Translations under genes and position numbers: made by a program
Assembly: GCA_965216035.1 (NCBI GenBank)
Contig: CBDCFM010000016.1
Location: forward strand, 62,001 to 126,000
Source of the DNA: G963664115 sp965216035
GTDB taxonomy: Bacteria > Acidobacteriota > Terriglobia > 20CM-2-55-15
Direction of reading: 5' to 3'
DNA length: 64,000 nucleotides
The notes under the pieces: model-generated
Database searches by the model: none
Seen by the model: only the letters and a program-made list of their open reading frames with translations
Told to the model about the DNA's origin: nothing
Shown: positions 25,026 to 34,614 of the stretch, piece by piece
Numbering within the stretch: the stretch's first letter is position 1
How the letters are laid out: each line of letters opens with the position of its first letter

Positions 25026-25520
25026 CTACTCACCGCAATCCAAAGAAGCGTGCCCCATCACCTGAACGGCATGCTCCAGGATCGGAACCACCGCCCCCAG
25101 CGACTCCCGAACGCCCTTCACGCTGCCTGGAAGATTGACGATCAAGGTGCTGCCTCGCATGCCCACGACTCCCCTGGACAGAGCGGCTCGTGGCGTCTTC
25201 TTGAGCCCTTCCGCGCGCATCAGCTCCGCCAACCCAGGCACGTCACGATCAAGGACGCCTGTCGTTGCCTCGGGCGTCACGTCGCGGGGCGAAAGTCCCG
25301 TACCTCCGGTGGTGACAACCAGCCGGACCTGGTCCCGATCACACGCCATCCGCAGATGGTTCTGGATTAGCGCACGCTCGTCAGCCACAATCTGGACTTC
25401 ACCCAGTTCGAACCCCGCGGTTTCGAGGATCCGCTTGGCTTCCGGGCCCGACAGATCTTCCCTCTGCCCAGCGGCGGCCGAGTCACTGACCGTCAGCACG
25501 AGGGCGCGTCCCAAACTCAT
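25026..25520 (-). CDS. mog: Molybdopterin adenylyltransferase / MoaB-Mog family
   Basis: Adenylylates molybdopterin before metal insertion by MoeA. The 164 residues show 'LTVSDSAAAGQREDLSGP', 'VVTTGGTGLSPRDVTPEAT' and 'NLPGSVKGVRESL'. The start is the ATG at 25520, which overlaps the moaC stop by four bases (ATGA); an upstream TTG-type extension is unlikely. MogA and MoaB are close relatives, so the exact symbol is less sure than the family. Confidence 0.9.
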   Translation of the reverse strand: MSLGRALVLTVSDSAAAGQREDLSGPEAKRILETAGFELGEVQIVADERALIQNHLRMACDRDQVRLVVTTGGTGLSPRDVTPEATTGVLDRDVPGLAELMRAEGLKKTPRAALSRGVVGMRGSTLIVNLPGSVKGVRESLGAVVPILEHAVQVMGHASLDCGE

Positions 25521-25999
25521 GCCCCTGGATTCCGGCTCCACTCTCCGCTTTTGCCGCCACTCTTTTCCAGAAGTCGAACGGGGCCGATCTCCACGCTTTT
25601 GTCCACGCCCTTACACATGTCGTAGAGGGTGAGAGCGGCAAGAGATGCCGCAACTAGCGCTTCCATTTCAACTCCGGTTTCGGCCGTAGTCGCCGCAATG
25701 GCCTCAATGCGGGCACCGGTCGCGGTGAGTTCGATATCGACATCAATCCGCGAGAGCGGTAACGGATGACACAGTGGTATCAGGTCCGAGGTCTTTTTCG
25801 CCCCTTGGATACCCGCGATCCGCACCACTTCGAACGGATCGCCCTTTGGCAAGGTCTGTGACGTGAGCCGCTCCAACAAGCTTGGGCTCATTACCACCAA
25901 GGCCTCCGCACGGGCCGCACGCGCCGTCTTCTTCTTGCCGCCCACGTCGACCATACGCGCGCGGCCCCTGTCGTCCAGGTGACTGAACTCGTTCTTCAT
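25517..25999 (-). CDS. moaC: Cyclic pyranopterin monophosphate synthase
   Basis: Performs the second step of molybdopterin synthesis after MoaA. The 160 residues include 'MVDVGGKKKTARAARAEA', 'KKTSDLIPLCHPLPLSRI' and 'TGVEMEALVAASLAALTLYDM', which carry the active-site residues. It lies 16 bases after moeA and overlaps mog by four bases. moaA, moaD and moaE are not in the window. Confidence 0.96.
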   Translation of the reverse strand: MKNEFSHLDDRGRARMVDVGGKKKTARAARAEALVVMSPSLLERLTSQTLPKGDPFEVVRIAGIQGAKKTSDLIPLCHPLPLSRIDVDIELTATGARIEAIAATTAETGVEMEALVAASLAALTLYDMCKGVDKSVEIGPVRLLEKSGGKSGEWSRNPGA

Positions 26000-26015
26000 G
26001 CCCGTGAATCGCCTG

Positions 26016-27242
26016 TTAATATTGCGTTGATGCCATGGGAATAAATCCTACCGGCATTCCGGCCGCCAGAGACCCTTTCTGTTGCGGAATCAGGACATAC
26101 GCGTTGGCCCGCGCAAGCCCAACCAGGTCGGAGGACCCTTTCCATTCCACGGTCTTCAACTGATATCCTCCGCCACTGAAATGGACCCAGGCCGGAACGC
26201 ACGCAGCCCGCTCCGGATCACAACGGACGTCCTGCTCCAAATTCGCTTCGAGTAAATTATCACCCACATTGTGCGCATGCAACAACCTGCGGATTAGCGG
26301 ACGCACGAAAAGCTGGAATGAAACGATGGTGGACACAGGGTTGCCCGGGAGCCCAAACACGAACGTCCGACGTTTCCATCCGAACACAGTCGGCTTGCCC
26401 GGCTTCATCGCAACTTTGTTGAATTCGATTTCAACTCCGTGATCGGCCAGCACACCTTCCACGAGGTCGTACTTCCCCATTGAAACACCCCCGGATGTAA
26501 TAACGATATCCCGTTCGAGGGCTTGGCTGATCTTCTGACCCAGAGCCTCGACATCGTCCGATACGATGCCCAGCATTTCCGGTTCCCCACCGGCAGCCCG
26601 GACCTGCGCAAACAACGTAAAGCTGTTGCTGTTGCGGATCTGGGCACGGCGCGGCGTCTGATCTACTTCGACAAGTTCGTCCCCGGTGGACAGAATTGCG
26701 ACTCTCGGTCTCTTCGATACTTGCACCCGGGAACAACCGACCGACGCTAGAATCCCAACCTCGGGTGCCTGAATCTCGCGACCCGAATCGAGAATCCGAT
26801 CTCCCCTTTTGCATTCGGTCCCTTCGGGCTGGATACTCTGACCGCTTGTTACACTTTCGAGAATGCGCATCCTTCGCCGGGAAACGTTCCTGGTCGATTC
26901 CACCATGACCACAGCATCGGCACCCGCTGGAACCTCTGCGCCGGTCATGATCGCAACGCACTGGCCCTGACTGATGGAACCGTCATACGAACTTCCAGCG
27001 CGCGATTCTCCGACCACGTCCAGTTCTACTGGAACACTCCGGACATCTTCGGATCGGACCGCAAATCCATCACGAACGGATCGGTCAAAGGGCGGGGAGT
27101 GCAGGTCAGCAAAAACATCCTGGCGCAGCGTGCGGCCGAGGCTGTCGGAAAGGCTGACATCTTCGGCAGGCATAAAGTCTTCTCCGGCCTCTGCCTGGAA
27201 ACGGTTGGAAACGATTTGAAGGCCGTGCTCAATAGAAATCAT
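26016..27242 (-). CDS. moeA: Molybdopterin molybdenumtransferase
   Basis: Inserts molybdate into adenylylated molybdopterin. The 408 residues show the MoeA layout: 'PPFDRSVRDGFAVRSEDV', 'VAIMTGAEVPAGADAVVMVE', 'ILSTGDELVE', 'SGGVSMGKYDLV' and 'FGLPGNPVSTIVSFQLF'. The start is the ATG at 27242, which overlaps the stop of the upstream membrane gene by four bases (ATGA). moaC and mog follow in a tight operon. Confidence 0.95.
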   Translation of the reverse strand: MISIEHGLQIVSNRFQAEAGEDFMPAEDVSLSDSLGRTLRQDVFADLHSPPFDRSVRDGFAVRSEDVRSVPVELDVVGESRAGSSYDGSISQGQCVAIMTGAEVPAGADAVVMVESTRNVSRRRMRILESVTSGQSIQPEGTECKRGDRILDSGREIQAPEVGILASVGCSRVQVSKRPRVAILSTGDELVEVDQTPRRAQIRNSNSFTLFAQVRAAGGEPEMLGIVSDDVEALGQKISQALERDIVITSGGVSMGKYDLVEGVLADHGVEIEFNKVAMKPGKPTVFGWKRRTFVFGLPGNPVSTIVSFQLFVRPLIRRLLHAHNVGDNLLEANLEQDVRCDPERAACVPAWVHFSGGGYQLKTVEWKGSSDLVGLARANAYVLIPQQKGSLAAGMPVGFIPMASTQY

Positions 27243-27607
27243 TCCGCAAAGGTCTCGCCCGAGAAATACCAATCAAATTCCACTTCATGCCGATACAGCT
27301 GCATGTCCACAGGAACCGCGTAGTACACCGAGACTACGAAAAAAGGCCCATCTCGCGTTACGTCAACGCGGACTTCGTCGGCGACGTCCATGAAGGGCGC
27401 CGCGTACTCTTCGGCCCGTAGCATGATCGATCGGTGAACCGAATCAACGGTTTGCCGACTCGTTCCGGCAAAACGCACCTCCTGCCGGATTGAATCATGA
27501 AAGAGCCAGGCGCTGTAGTAGACAGGGACGAACTGGATCCCGGCATAGAGCACAATCACCAGGAGGAGAATATAGACAGTCCCCCGGGGCAGGAGGCCAA
27601 ACATCAT
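27239..27607 (-). CDS. Small membrane-anchored protein of unknown function
   Basis: 122 residues. One hydrophobic helix (about 8-28, 'RGTVYILLLVIVLYAGIQFV') is followed by a soluble domain with alternating hydrophobic strands ending 'VEFDWYFSGETFAE'. I do not recognise the family; the pattern recalls DUF4845-like anchored proteins. Its stop overlaps the moeA start, so it is co-translated with molybdopterin genes without an evident role in that pathway. glyA is divergent from it. Confidence 0.7.
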   Translation of the reverse strand: MMFGLLPRGTVYILLLVIVLYAGIQFVPVYYSAWLFHDSIRQEVRFAGTSRQTVDSVHRSIMLRAEEYAAPFMDVADEVRVDVTRDGPFFVVSVYYAVPVDMQLYRHEVEFDWYFSGETFAE

Positions 27608-27663
27608 GGGAGATTATAGCACGGCATGTTAGAGTGGCTTGGATAGAGCCCTGGGAGGTTTTG

Positions 27664-28938
27664 ATGGAGAATGAGACACTCACCGGAACGGTTGAGGTGC
27701 CCTTAAGAGACTTAGATCCAGAGGTTTACCAGGCAATAAAAAACGAAGAACGGAGGCAGTCCAGCTGCCTCGAATTGATTGCATCGGAAAACTTCACATA
27801 CGAAGCCGTACTCGAAGCCACCGGCTCCGTGTTCACCAACAAGTATGCCGAAGGGTATCCCGGTCGACGGTATTATGGGGGCTGCGAGTTCGCCGACGTA
27901 GTGGAACGTCTGGCCGTTGACCGCGCGAAGGCAGTCTTCGGCGCCGAGCACGTCAACGTTCAACCTCATTCGGGAAGCCAGGCCAACATGGCCGTGTACC
28001 TGGCGGTACTCCGACCCGGCGACACGATCCTGGGAATGAATCTGTCCCACGGCGGGCACCTGACCCATGGCCATCCGTTGAATTTCTCGGGCAAGCACTA
28101 CAACGTCGTGGCCTACGGTGTCGGCAAAGATACCGAGGTGATCGACTATGACGAAATGGCCTCACTTGCCGCGGAACACAAGCCCAAGCTGATCGTTGTG
28201 GGCGCGAGCGCTTACCCCCGCACCCTTGATTTCGCACGATTCGCTGAGATTGCACGCGAAAGCGGTTCCCTGCTGATGGCAGACATCGCACACATCGCCG
28301 GCCTGGTCGCGGGCGGACAACATCCGAGTCCTGTCCCGCATTGCGATTTCGTTACCAGCACGACGCACAAGACCTTACGCGGTCCGCGTAGCGGTTTCAT
28401 CATGTGCCGGGAAGAGTATCGAAAGGATCTGAACCGGTCAGTCTTCCCTGAAGTTCAGGGTGGACCGCTGGTACACGTGATCGCCGCGAAAGCAGTCTGT
28501 TTCCAGGAAGCTGCGACCGAAGAATTCAAGACCTATATCGGCAGTGTCGTCGGCAACGCGAAGGTTTTGTCCGACCGAATTGCGAGCCGCGGTTTCCGTT
28601 TGGTGTCGGGCGGAACCGACACGCATCTGATGCTGGTAGACGTCTTCTCCAAGGGCATCGATGGGAGCCGGGCCGAAACCGCGCTGGAACGTGCAGGAAT
28701 CACGGTCAACAAGAATGCAATTCCATTCGACACGAACCCGCCTATGAAGCCCAGCGGTATACGGATCGGCACACCCGCACTCACGAGCCGCGGCATGGGA
28801 GAGACCGAAATGGCGGCGATCGGCGACTGGATCGCCGACGTACTGGAAGACGTGGACGACGAAGCGATCATTTCCCGCGTCCGGGACAAAGTGTCGAACC
28901 TGTGCGAACGCTTTCCGCTCTACTCAAGCCGTATTTAG
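27664..28938 (+). CDS. glyA: Serine hydroxymethyltransferase
   Basis: PLP enzyme that interconverts serine and glycine and loads one-carbon units on tetrahydrofolate. The 424 residues contain 'LELIASENFTYEAVLEATGS', 'NKYAEGYPGRRYYGGCE' and the PLP lysine in 'VTSTTHKTLRGPRSGF'. The start is the ATG at 27664 because a GGGAGG site sits 5 bases upstream; the open frame reaches back to 27490 without such a site. Convergent with the DUF4175 gene. Confidence 0.97.
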   Translation: MENETLTGTVEVPLRDLDPEVYQAIKNEERRQSSCLELIASENFTYEAVLEATGSVFTNKYAEGYPGRRYYGGCEFADVVERLAVDRAKAVFGAEHVNVQPHSGSQANMAVYLAVLRPGDTILGMNLSHGGHLTHGHPLNFSGKHYNVVAYGVGKDTEVIDYDEMASLAAEHKPKLIVVGASAYPRTLDFARFAEIARESGSLLMADIAHIAGLVAGGQHPSPVPHCDFVTSTTHKTLRGPRSGFIMCREEYRKDLNRSVFPEVQGGPLVHVIAAKAVCFQEAATEEFKTYIGSVVGNAKVLSDRIASRGFRLVSGGTDTHLMLVDVFSKGIDGSRAETALERAGITVNKNAIPFDTNPPMKPSGIRIGTPALTSRGMGETEMAAIGDWIADVLEDVDDEAIISRVRDKVSNLCERFPLYSSRI

Positions 28939-29040
28939 CGCCTTTGACCCGGGCACTGGATGAGAACAAGAGAAAAAGCGGTGGCCTGAGCATCACTCAG
29001 ACCCCTGCGAAAACGGCCAGAACGCACCCGACAGGGCTCC

Positions 29041-32000
29041 CTAATCGCTTTGGCTGCCCAGCCGCTCGTAATACTCCTCTACAAGCCTTCGATAGCGTGC
29101 CGGGATCTCGTCTTCCTGCGCCGAACGGATGTTTTCACGTCCGATGAGGAGTTGGAGTTCCCGGCTCAATTCGAGTTCGACCGAGCGGAACGGAAGGATG
29201 ATCTCACTGACTAGAGCCTCAATTTCGGCAAGCTGACCGGGTTGCCCATCCATCCGGCGACGAATGGCATTCATGATTCGGTTTAGATCTTCCTCTAACG
29301 GGTCGCCTGAACCCAGCAAGCTGCGAATATCTTCGACGTCCTGCAGCCGCTGCTCCCATTCGCGAGTCAGCTGCCGGATGTCATCCCCGCTCAATGGACG
29401 TCCGCCGAAACCGCCGACGCGGCCGCCAAGACCATCATTGGGCCCACCGAATCCATTCCCGGCCTGTTGACCCGGCTGACCCGCCTGCCCCTGGCCGCCC
29501 TGCTGACCTTGCTGGTCCTGCTGGTCCTGCTGCTCCGCCTGTTCGTTTTCAAAGCGCCGTTGCATTGATTCCAGGCGCCGGATTGCGTCGCTCGTCTGAT
29601 TCAGCGCGTTCTGAACCTGTCGCTCCTCAGTGTCGGCTGCACTGGCGACAGCCTGTGCCAATTGCCGCTCGACGTCGTCGATGGCATCGGCTACTTCCTC
29701 TTCTCTCTGGGCCGCGTATTCCAAGTAACCGCTGTCGAGCAGTTCCTGGCCATTGTTCATCTTGTCTATCAGGCGATTGGACCGAATGGCGTTCGCAGCA
29801 CCACGGATCTGTCGTGCGGTCTCCTGGCTTGAGGGACTCCCCTGCAGGGAGTCGAGGTCTTCCTGAAGCGCGCGCAATTGCTCAACCGCGTCCTCTTTCT
29901 GTTCAGTGATCTGCGCTGCCCGACGCTCGGCATCAGTCTCCGGATCGGCAGCCAGACGGCCTGTCTGGTCTGCAATTTCTCGCTGCTGGTCCGCCAAACG
30001 GCCGGCCTGACGCTCGAGGTTGGCCAGCTGCTCCTCTAGGCTACCTCCCTGGGCGCCGGAGAGAAGATTCTCCGCGCGCTCGAGTTCGTCCATCGCCTGC
30101 TCGGCAGCCTGTTGTTGCTGTTGGCTCGTGCCGTTCTGGGCGCGCCGCATGTTGTTCGCTGCCTGCTCCAGCGCGCGGCCCACATCAGCCATCTGCGGAT
30201 CATTATTTTCACGGGAGAGACGGTCCAACTGTCGCGCCAGCCGCTCGGTCTCCCGCCGAATCTCATCGGCTGCCATCTGCTGGCTACCGCCGCCGCCACC
30301 GTTGCCCGACAGGGCCTGCTGGCGCTGCTGTTCCATCATCCGCTGCTGGCGTTCGGCCAGTTCCTTGAGCTTCTCAAGGGCTTCGTCCATTTCCTGACTA
30401 CCGCTCTGGGCTCCCTCACCACGCTCCAGGGTCTCGTACTGGTTCGTGTTCTGATCGAGTTCAAGATCAAAGAGGTCGGCAAGGTCCTCAGCGTTCTGGG
30501 AGCCGCCGCCACCACCGCCGCCGCCACCGCCCATCGTCACCTGAACCTCATTGAACAGGGCTTCGGCACGCATCAGATACTGGAGCGATTTCTGCTCGAA
30601 GGGGCGAGCTTCAACCAGATCTTCATCGCGCAGATGCTGAGAGGCGGGACCCATCTGTTCGAGCGCCAGTTGAAGGTTCGCGGTCAGCTGAGCAATCTTT
30701 TCATCCTCAGCCAAACCGCGACGGGTGAGACGCCCCATCAGAGTTTGGGTCTGTTCGGCCAGAGTGCTTTGGTTTTCGGCTACAGCCTGGATGTTGTCAG
30801 AATACTCCCCGGCACCGAAGCTCTCCTCGTCACGGACGAGTCTGAATGTCGCCGCGATAATTTCCTTCTGGCGCTGGGACAACGCCGCGGCCGAATCATC
30901 ACCGCCCCCGCCACCCCCACCACCGCCGCCCTGCTGGCCTTGGAAGTATTCCATGCCAAAAGGCCGGACTTCGATGAAGTAGATGTCGGTCAGCACCTCA
31001 TTCGACGGCCGGTTCGAATCCACTGCCTTGCCGTAATAAGTGATGAAATCGCCTGGCTGGATCTCATATTCCTCGAGGAAAAACGTGTAGGATCCCGATA
31101 TCTCCTTGGGTGCGGTTCCGTTGTTGGCGAAGAGATCGATTATCTGTTCATCGCCTCCGTTCACTGCGAAATAGATGTCGAGTGTTTCGATTCCGAGATC
31201 GTCCTCAGCTTGCAATTCAGTGAACACTTCTTCAACAGTGGATGCCCGGTAGTCGCGTCCCGGCTCGGCGAATTGAACGATCGGTTTCTGATCGTCAAGC
31301 GCTTCCATCGCGTACTCGGACAGGCTGAGATATTCCTGGCCACGCGTATTTTCCAGCTCTATCCGAAACGTGGTCGTCCGGTCGACTGTGAGGTTGGAGG
31401 TCGCGATCTGCCCTTCTCCGGGCGTCAGCGCCAACTCGCTCCCGTCGGCGAAGATCAGACGGCCACCCCGCAATTGCTGGCTTGCATGGACGGTAACCTC
31501 CACTTCGGTTCCACGCAATGCCACGATGTCGAGCGCATCTTGTTCCGTGCGGGCGCTGAGACGGGTATAGCTAGGGTAGTTATAGGTGTAGTCGATGCTC
31601 TCGACCCGAGGCAGGTCGGCCACTGAAATCACGAATTCGGCGGACTGAAACCCTCCGGCTTGCACGTAGTAGCGAATCGGTTCCTGAACGTTGAACAACA
31701 GGCGACGGAACGTAGGCACGATTTCAGGAGCAACGTCCATCGTAGAAGCTTCCCACTGGGAACTGTTGTCGTAGCGCAGATGGACCTGGGCCCGTTCTGG
31801 ATCGAAACCAACCGCGATCGCCTCGAGCACGACATCACTTCCCCGGGGCACGGTCGTATCCCCAGGGCTTACCTCAATCGAGTAATCCGGACCCGGAGGC
31901 GGCTCAATCAATCCGGCAAACAGGCGGGCGCTGCCATACGGAAACAAAATCGCGGAAAAATACAAGGAAACAGCTAGGGCCAGGGCAAAGGCAACGGTCA

Positions 32001-32451
32001 ACACCGCGAATGCGTTGAATTTCTGCCGATTGACGAGATCGTCAAAATGAATACGTCGAGTCGCCTCCACTGCGTCGCGAATCAACAGGAACCTGAACGG
32101 CCCTCTGTCAGCATCGGGCGTATTGACAACCTCGACGGCGCTGACCAAACGGTCTTCCAGCCCGGGGTTCTTCTCTTCCACGAAGCGAGCCAGCTGTATA
32201 TCGTCGGGCTTTCGGGTGAGCGGAAGAATCAGCATCTTGATCGCTGTTCCGACAAGCCCTCCAAGGAGCGCAAAGCGCAGAGCAACAATCACCCACCCAG
32301 GTATCTCGGTGGATTCGGCAACGCTCATGCTCACAATCAGCGCGGCGATGCCAACTCCCAGGACCCAGGCCAGCCCCCTGAACCAGACGAATTGGTTCCA
32401 TCGCTGACGAACTCTTCGGATTCTTCGTGAAAGTTCCCGTCTCGGTTCCAT
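29041..32451 (-). CDS. DUF4175-like large membrane-anchored coiled-coil protein
   Basis: 1136-residue protein, last gene of the moxR operon. Two or three N-terminal membrane helices (about 25-45, 53-75, 145-170) are followed by an extracytoplasmic beta-rich part (180-500). A long Gln/Glu/Arg-rich coiled-coil half (about 515-1000) comes next. Two poly-Gly runs of about ten residues sit near 505 and 635, encoded by uninterrupted GCC/CCG-type codons. A Gly/Gln-rich spacer lies near 985-1040. This layout matches DUF4175 proteins found beside MoxR/DUF58 genes; the function is unknown, and a scaffold spanning the periplasm is a guess. Confidence 0.8.
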   Translation of the reverse strand: MEPRRELSRRIRRVRQRWNQFVWFRGLAWVLGVGIAALIVSMSVAESTEIPGWVIVALRFALLGGLVGTAIKMLILPLTRKPDDIQLARFVEEKNPGLEDRLVSAVEVVNTPDADRGPFRFLLIRDAVEATRRIHFDDLVNRQKFNAFAVLTVAFALALAVSLYFSAILFPYGSARLFAGLIEPPPGPDYSIEVSPGDTTVPRGSDVVLEAIAVGFDPERAQVHLRYDNSSQWEASTMDVAPEIVPTFRRLLFNVQEPIRYYVQAGGFQSAEFVISVADLPRVESIDYTYNYPSYTRLSARTEQDALDIVALRGTEVEVTVHASQQLRGGRLIFADGSELALTPGEGQIATSNLTVDRTTTFRIELENTRGQEYLSLSEYAMEALDDQKPIVQFAEPGRDYRASTVEEVFTELQAEDDLGIETLDIYFAVNGGDEQIIDLFANNGTAPKEISGSYTFFLEEYEIQPGDFITYYGKAVDSNRPSNEVLTDIYFIEVRPFGMEYFQGQQGGGGGGGGGGDDSAAALSQRQKEIIAATFRLVRDEESFGAGEYSDNIQAVAENQSTLAEQTQTLMGRLTRRGLAEDEKIAQLTANLQLALEQMGPASQHLRDEDLVEARPFEQKSLQYLMRAEALFNEVQVTMGGGGGGGGGGSQNAEDLADLFDLELDQNTNQYETLERGEGAQSGSQEMDEALEKLKELAERQQRMMEQQRQQALSGNGGGGGSQQMAADEIRRETERLARQLDRLSRENNDPQMADVGRALEQAANNMRRAQNGTSQQQQQAAEQAMDELERAENLLSGAQGGSLEEQLANLERQAGRLADQQREIADQTGRLAADPETDAERRAAQITEQKEDAVEQLRALQEDLDSLQGSPSSQETARQIRGAANAIRSNRLIDKMNNGQELLDSGYLEYAAQREEEVADAIDDVERQLAQAVASAADTEERQVQNALNQTSDAIRRLESMQRRFENEQAEQQDQQDQQGQQGGQGQAGQPGQQAGNGFGGPNDGLGGRVGGFGGRPLSGDDIRQLTREWEQRLQDVEDIRSLLGSGDPLEEDLNRIMNAIRRRMDGQPGQLAEIEALVSEIILPFRSVELELSRELQLLIGRENIRSAQEDEIPARYRRLVEEYYERLGSQSD

Positions 32452-32515
32452 TTCGGCTCCTTCAATTGTATTCGAGGCCCGATGAAGAGCGTAGATCCTA
32501 TGTACTAGGGTAACA

Positions 32516-34591
32516 CTAGGACGCTTTGCTGGCAGCGGGCGATCGCTGGCTCACGGATTCGGTAACACGGTTCCCTAGGTAAATTTCACCTATTCCCAAC
32601 AAAAGTGCAAACAAGAAAAGATACCACCACCAGTTTTGACGTTCAGCGTAGTCATTCCCACCCACCTCCTCAATCAGAGCACCCCGGGTGACCTCACCCT
32701 CTAGACGCTGCACGCTGGCCATCAAGTCGTCGGGAACCATGCGATCGAGGATGCTCTCACTCGTGGGAGCGTTCACCGCGATATGCGTCGTATCCGGCCC
32801 GATGCGGAGTTCGTGAAAACCCGCCAGATCCGGCGAAAAAAGGCGTCGGCCTGTCGTGGAAGTTTCTGGTACAGAGATCCGGTCGCCATTCGGGTCGATC
32901 AGGGCGGCGGGCTCTTCCGCCCCGACAGTCAACCCCACGGCTTCACCCAGCTGGTACCAGGCACTGCTGTCATTGTAGCGGGCCAAATATCGCGCCATCT
33001 CATGGACGAGGGGCAGGAACGACACATTCAGAGGCAGGTCATTCCAAACGTTATCCACCGGTGATCCGACCACGAGCAACCCCGGATCGTCCGCGCCTGA
33101 ATCGACGATGGCTGAGGAGCCGTCCTCGAAACTGGCAACAGTCACAGCGCCCTCTTTGGGTTCGATCTCAGAGAAAGCAAAAAAACGGGCCGAGTTCAGC
33201 GTCAGCCGGGCGCCTTCCTCCAAAGGCGAAAAGACGTCGTGGCTTCGCTCGTATGTTGTGAGCGAATAAAACGCCTGATCCCGATCGCTTTCCACGAATA
33301 CTTTTGCACCCAGACGAACGGGTAGAGCACTATAAGTGTTCCACCAATCGATGTTCGCGTTCTCTCCGAGGAATATCAGCTGCCCCTGTCCCATCGCACG
33401 CAACTCGTCGAGTTTGTCCCGAAACGCATCCGTCAGTTGAGGCACGTCGTTGATGATGACGACTTCAAACTCTTCCAACTCGGCCGGGTTCACGTCGTTT
33501 GCCTGGCGCAATTCAATTTCAAAAGGAAGATCCGGTGCCGCATTGAATGCCTGCTCCAGGAAAAAGCTCTGCTCGGAACGACCGGCGTCGGCAACGAGCA
33601 CACGCAATCGATCCCTGCGGAGTATCACGAAACGAAACTCGTTGTCGCTGGCAAGTTGATCTTCTTCCTCGATCTGCACGCGTCCCCGAGAATACCCAAG
33701 GGGAAGATCAAAACCCGTAAACTCGGCCAGCACCGAGGAAGCGGCCGGAATCGCTACATCCTGGCGATCCACGATACGATCGTTGATTTCCAATGCGACA
33801 CTGACGTTTCCAGGGTTTGCCAGGTTATGGTTATTAACCCGTGCCAGCAATTGACCTTCATACGTGCGGGTGAAGACCGTTGCGTCCACACCCACGGTGT
33901 CGATCCCGACGTTATCCGGATTCTCGACTCCGAGATCGACCAATTCGGTCCGCACGTTCGCATCAATGACGCTCTCGCGGGAGGTCCGGGTCCAACCGTT
34001 CCGCTGAAAATCCGATACGACCACCAGTTCCCGATCGTAGCCTGCCAGCTGGGCCAGAACACGATCGGCCAGCGCAAATGCCTCGTAGTAGCTGGTCCCG
34101 TTGGAAGACGGCTCCACAGTGTCCAACAAAGCTTTTAATGCTGCCGGATCATCACTGGGACTACCCAGCAAACTTGCGCGGTCGCTAAACGACACCAGGG
34201 CCGCCGGTTCTCCCGGCGCCAGCGCATCGATGCGGCCAGACACCTCGTCCTTCATCCGTTCGAAAGTCGTTCCGTAGGTCATGCTGTAGGAATTGTCCAG
34301 CATGATTACGACGGCCTGATCTCCGCTCTCGGGAACGAGGGCGTCATCGGAACGGACAAGGTAGGGACGCGCGAACGCAGCGATCAGGAAGGCGATCAAC
34401 AGCAACCGCATCGCCATCAGCAACAGGTTCCTCAGTTTCTGCTGACGGATGGCTTTCTTAGGAATCCGGAGCAGGAACATCAATGAACTGAAGCGAACGA
34501 TCTCGGATTTGTCCTTCTTAACAAGATGTACAAGAATCGGGACCGCCAGAACAAGCGATCCGATTAAGAATAATGGGTTCAAAAACGACAT
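32516..34591 (-). CDS. BatA-type membrane protein with VWA-like domain
   Basis: 691 residues. It begins with the BatA N-terminal membrane signature ('FLNPLFLIGSLVLAVPILVHLV') and a second helix near 55-75. A VWA-like domain follows with a metal-site pattern D-N-S-Y-S in 'VIMLDNSYSMTYG'. The middle contains a GATase/ThuA-like segment ('VVIINDVPQLTDAFRDKL'). A membrane helix lies near the C-terminus ('WWWYLFLFALLLGIGEIYLG'). Such proteins act with MoxR and DUF58 partners at the inner membrane in Bat-type operons. 64 bases separate it from the DUF4175 gene. Confidence 0.87.
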   Translation of the reverse strand: MSFLNPLFLIGSLVLAVPILVHLVKKDKSEIVRFSSLMFLLRIPKKAIRQQKLRNLLLMAMRLLLIAFLIAAFARPYLVRSDDALVPESGDQAVVIMLDNSYSMTYGTTFERMKDEVSGRIDALAPGEPAALVSFSDRASLLGSPSDDPAALKALLDTVEPSSNGTSYYEAFALADRVLAQLAGYDRELVVVSDFQRNGWTRTSRESVIDANVRTELVDLGVENPDNVGIDTVGVDATVFTRTYEGQLLARVNNHNLANPGNVSVALEINDRIVDRQDVAIPAASSVLAEFTGFDLPLGYSRGRVQIEEEDQLASDNEFRFVILRRDRLRVLVADAGRSEQSFFLEQAFNAAPDLPFEIELRQANDVNPAELEEFEVVIINDVPQLTDAFRDKLDELRAMGQGQLIFLGENANIDWWNTYSALPVRLGAKVFVESDRDQAFYSLTTYERSHDVFSPLEEGARLTLNSARFFAFSEIEPKEGAVTVASFEDGSSAIVDSGADDPGLLVVGSPVDNVWNDLPLNVSFLPLVHEMARYLARYNDSSAWYQLGEAVGLTVGAEEPAALIDPNGDRISVPETSTTGRRLFSPDLAGFHELRIGPDTTHIAVNAPTSESILDRMVPDDLMASVQRLEGEVTRGALIEEVGGNDYAERQNWWWYLFLFALLLGIGEIYLGNRVTESVSQRSPAASKAS

Positions 34592-34614
34592 TGTTGTTTA
34601 GTTGTGGCTGGCCG

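Noticed and set aside
30112..31626. 504-codon open frame opposite the DUF4175 gene
   Set aside because: Antisense shadow of a low-complexity gene; composition is an artefact of Gln, Glu and Gly codons.
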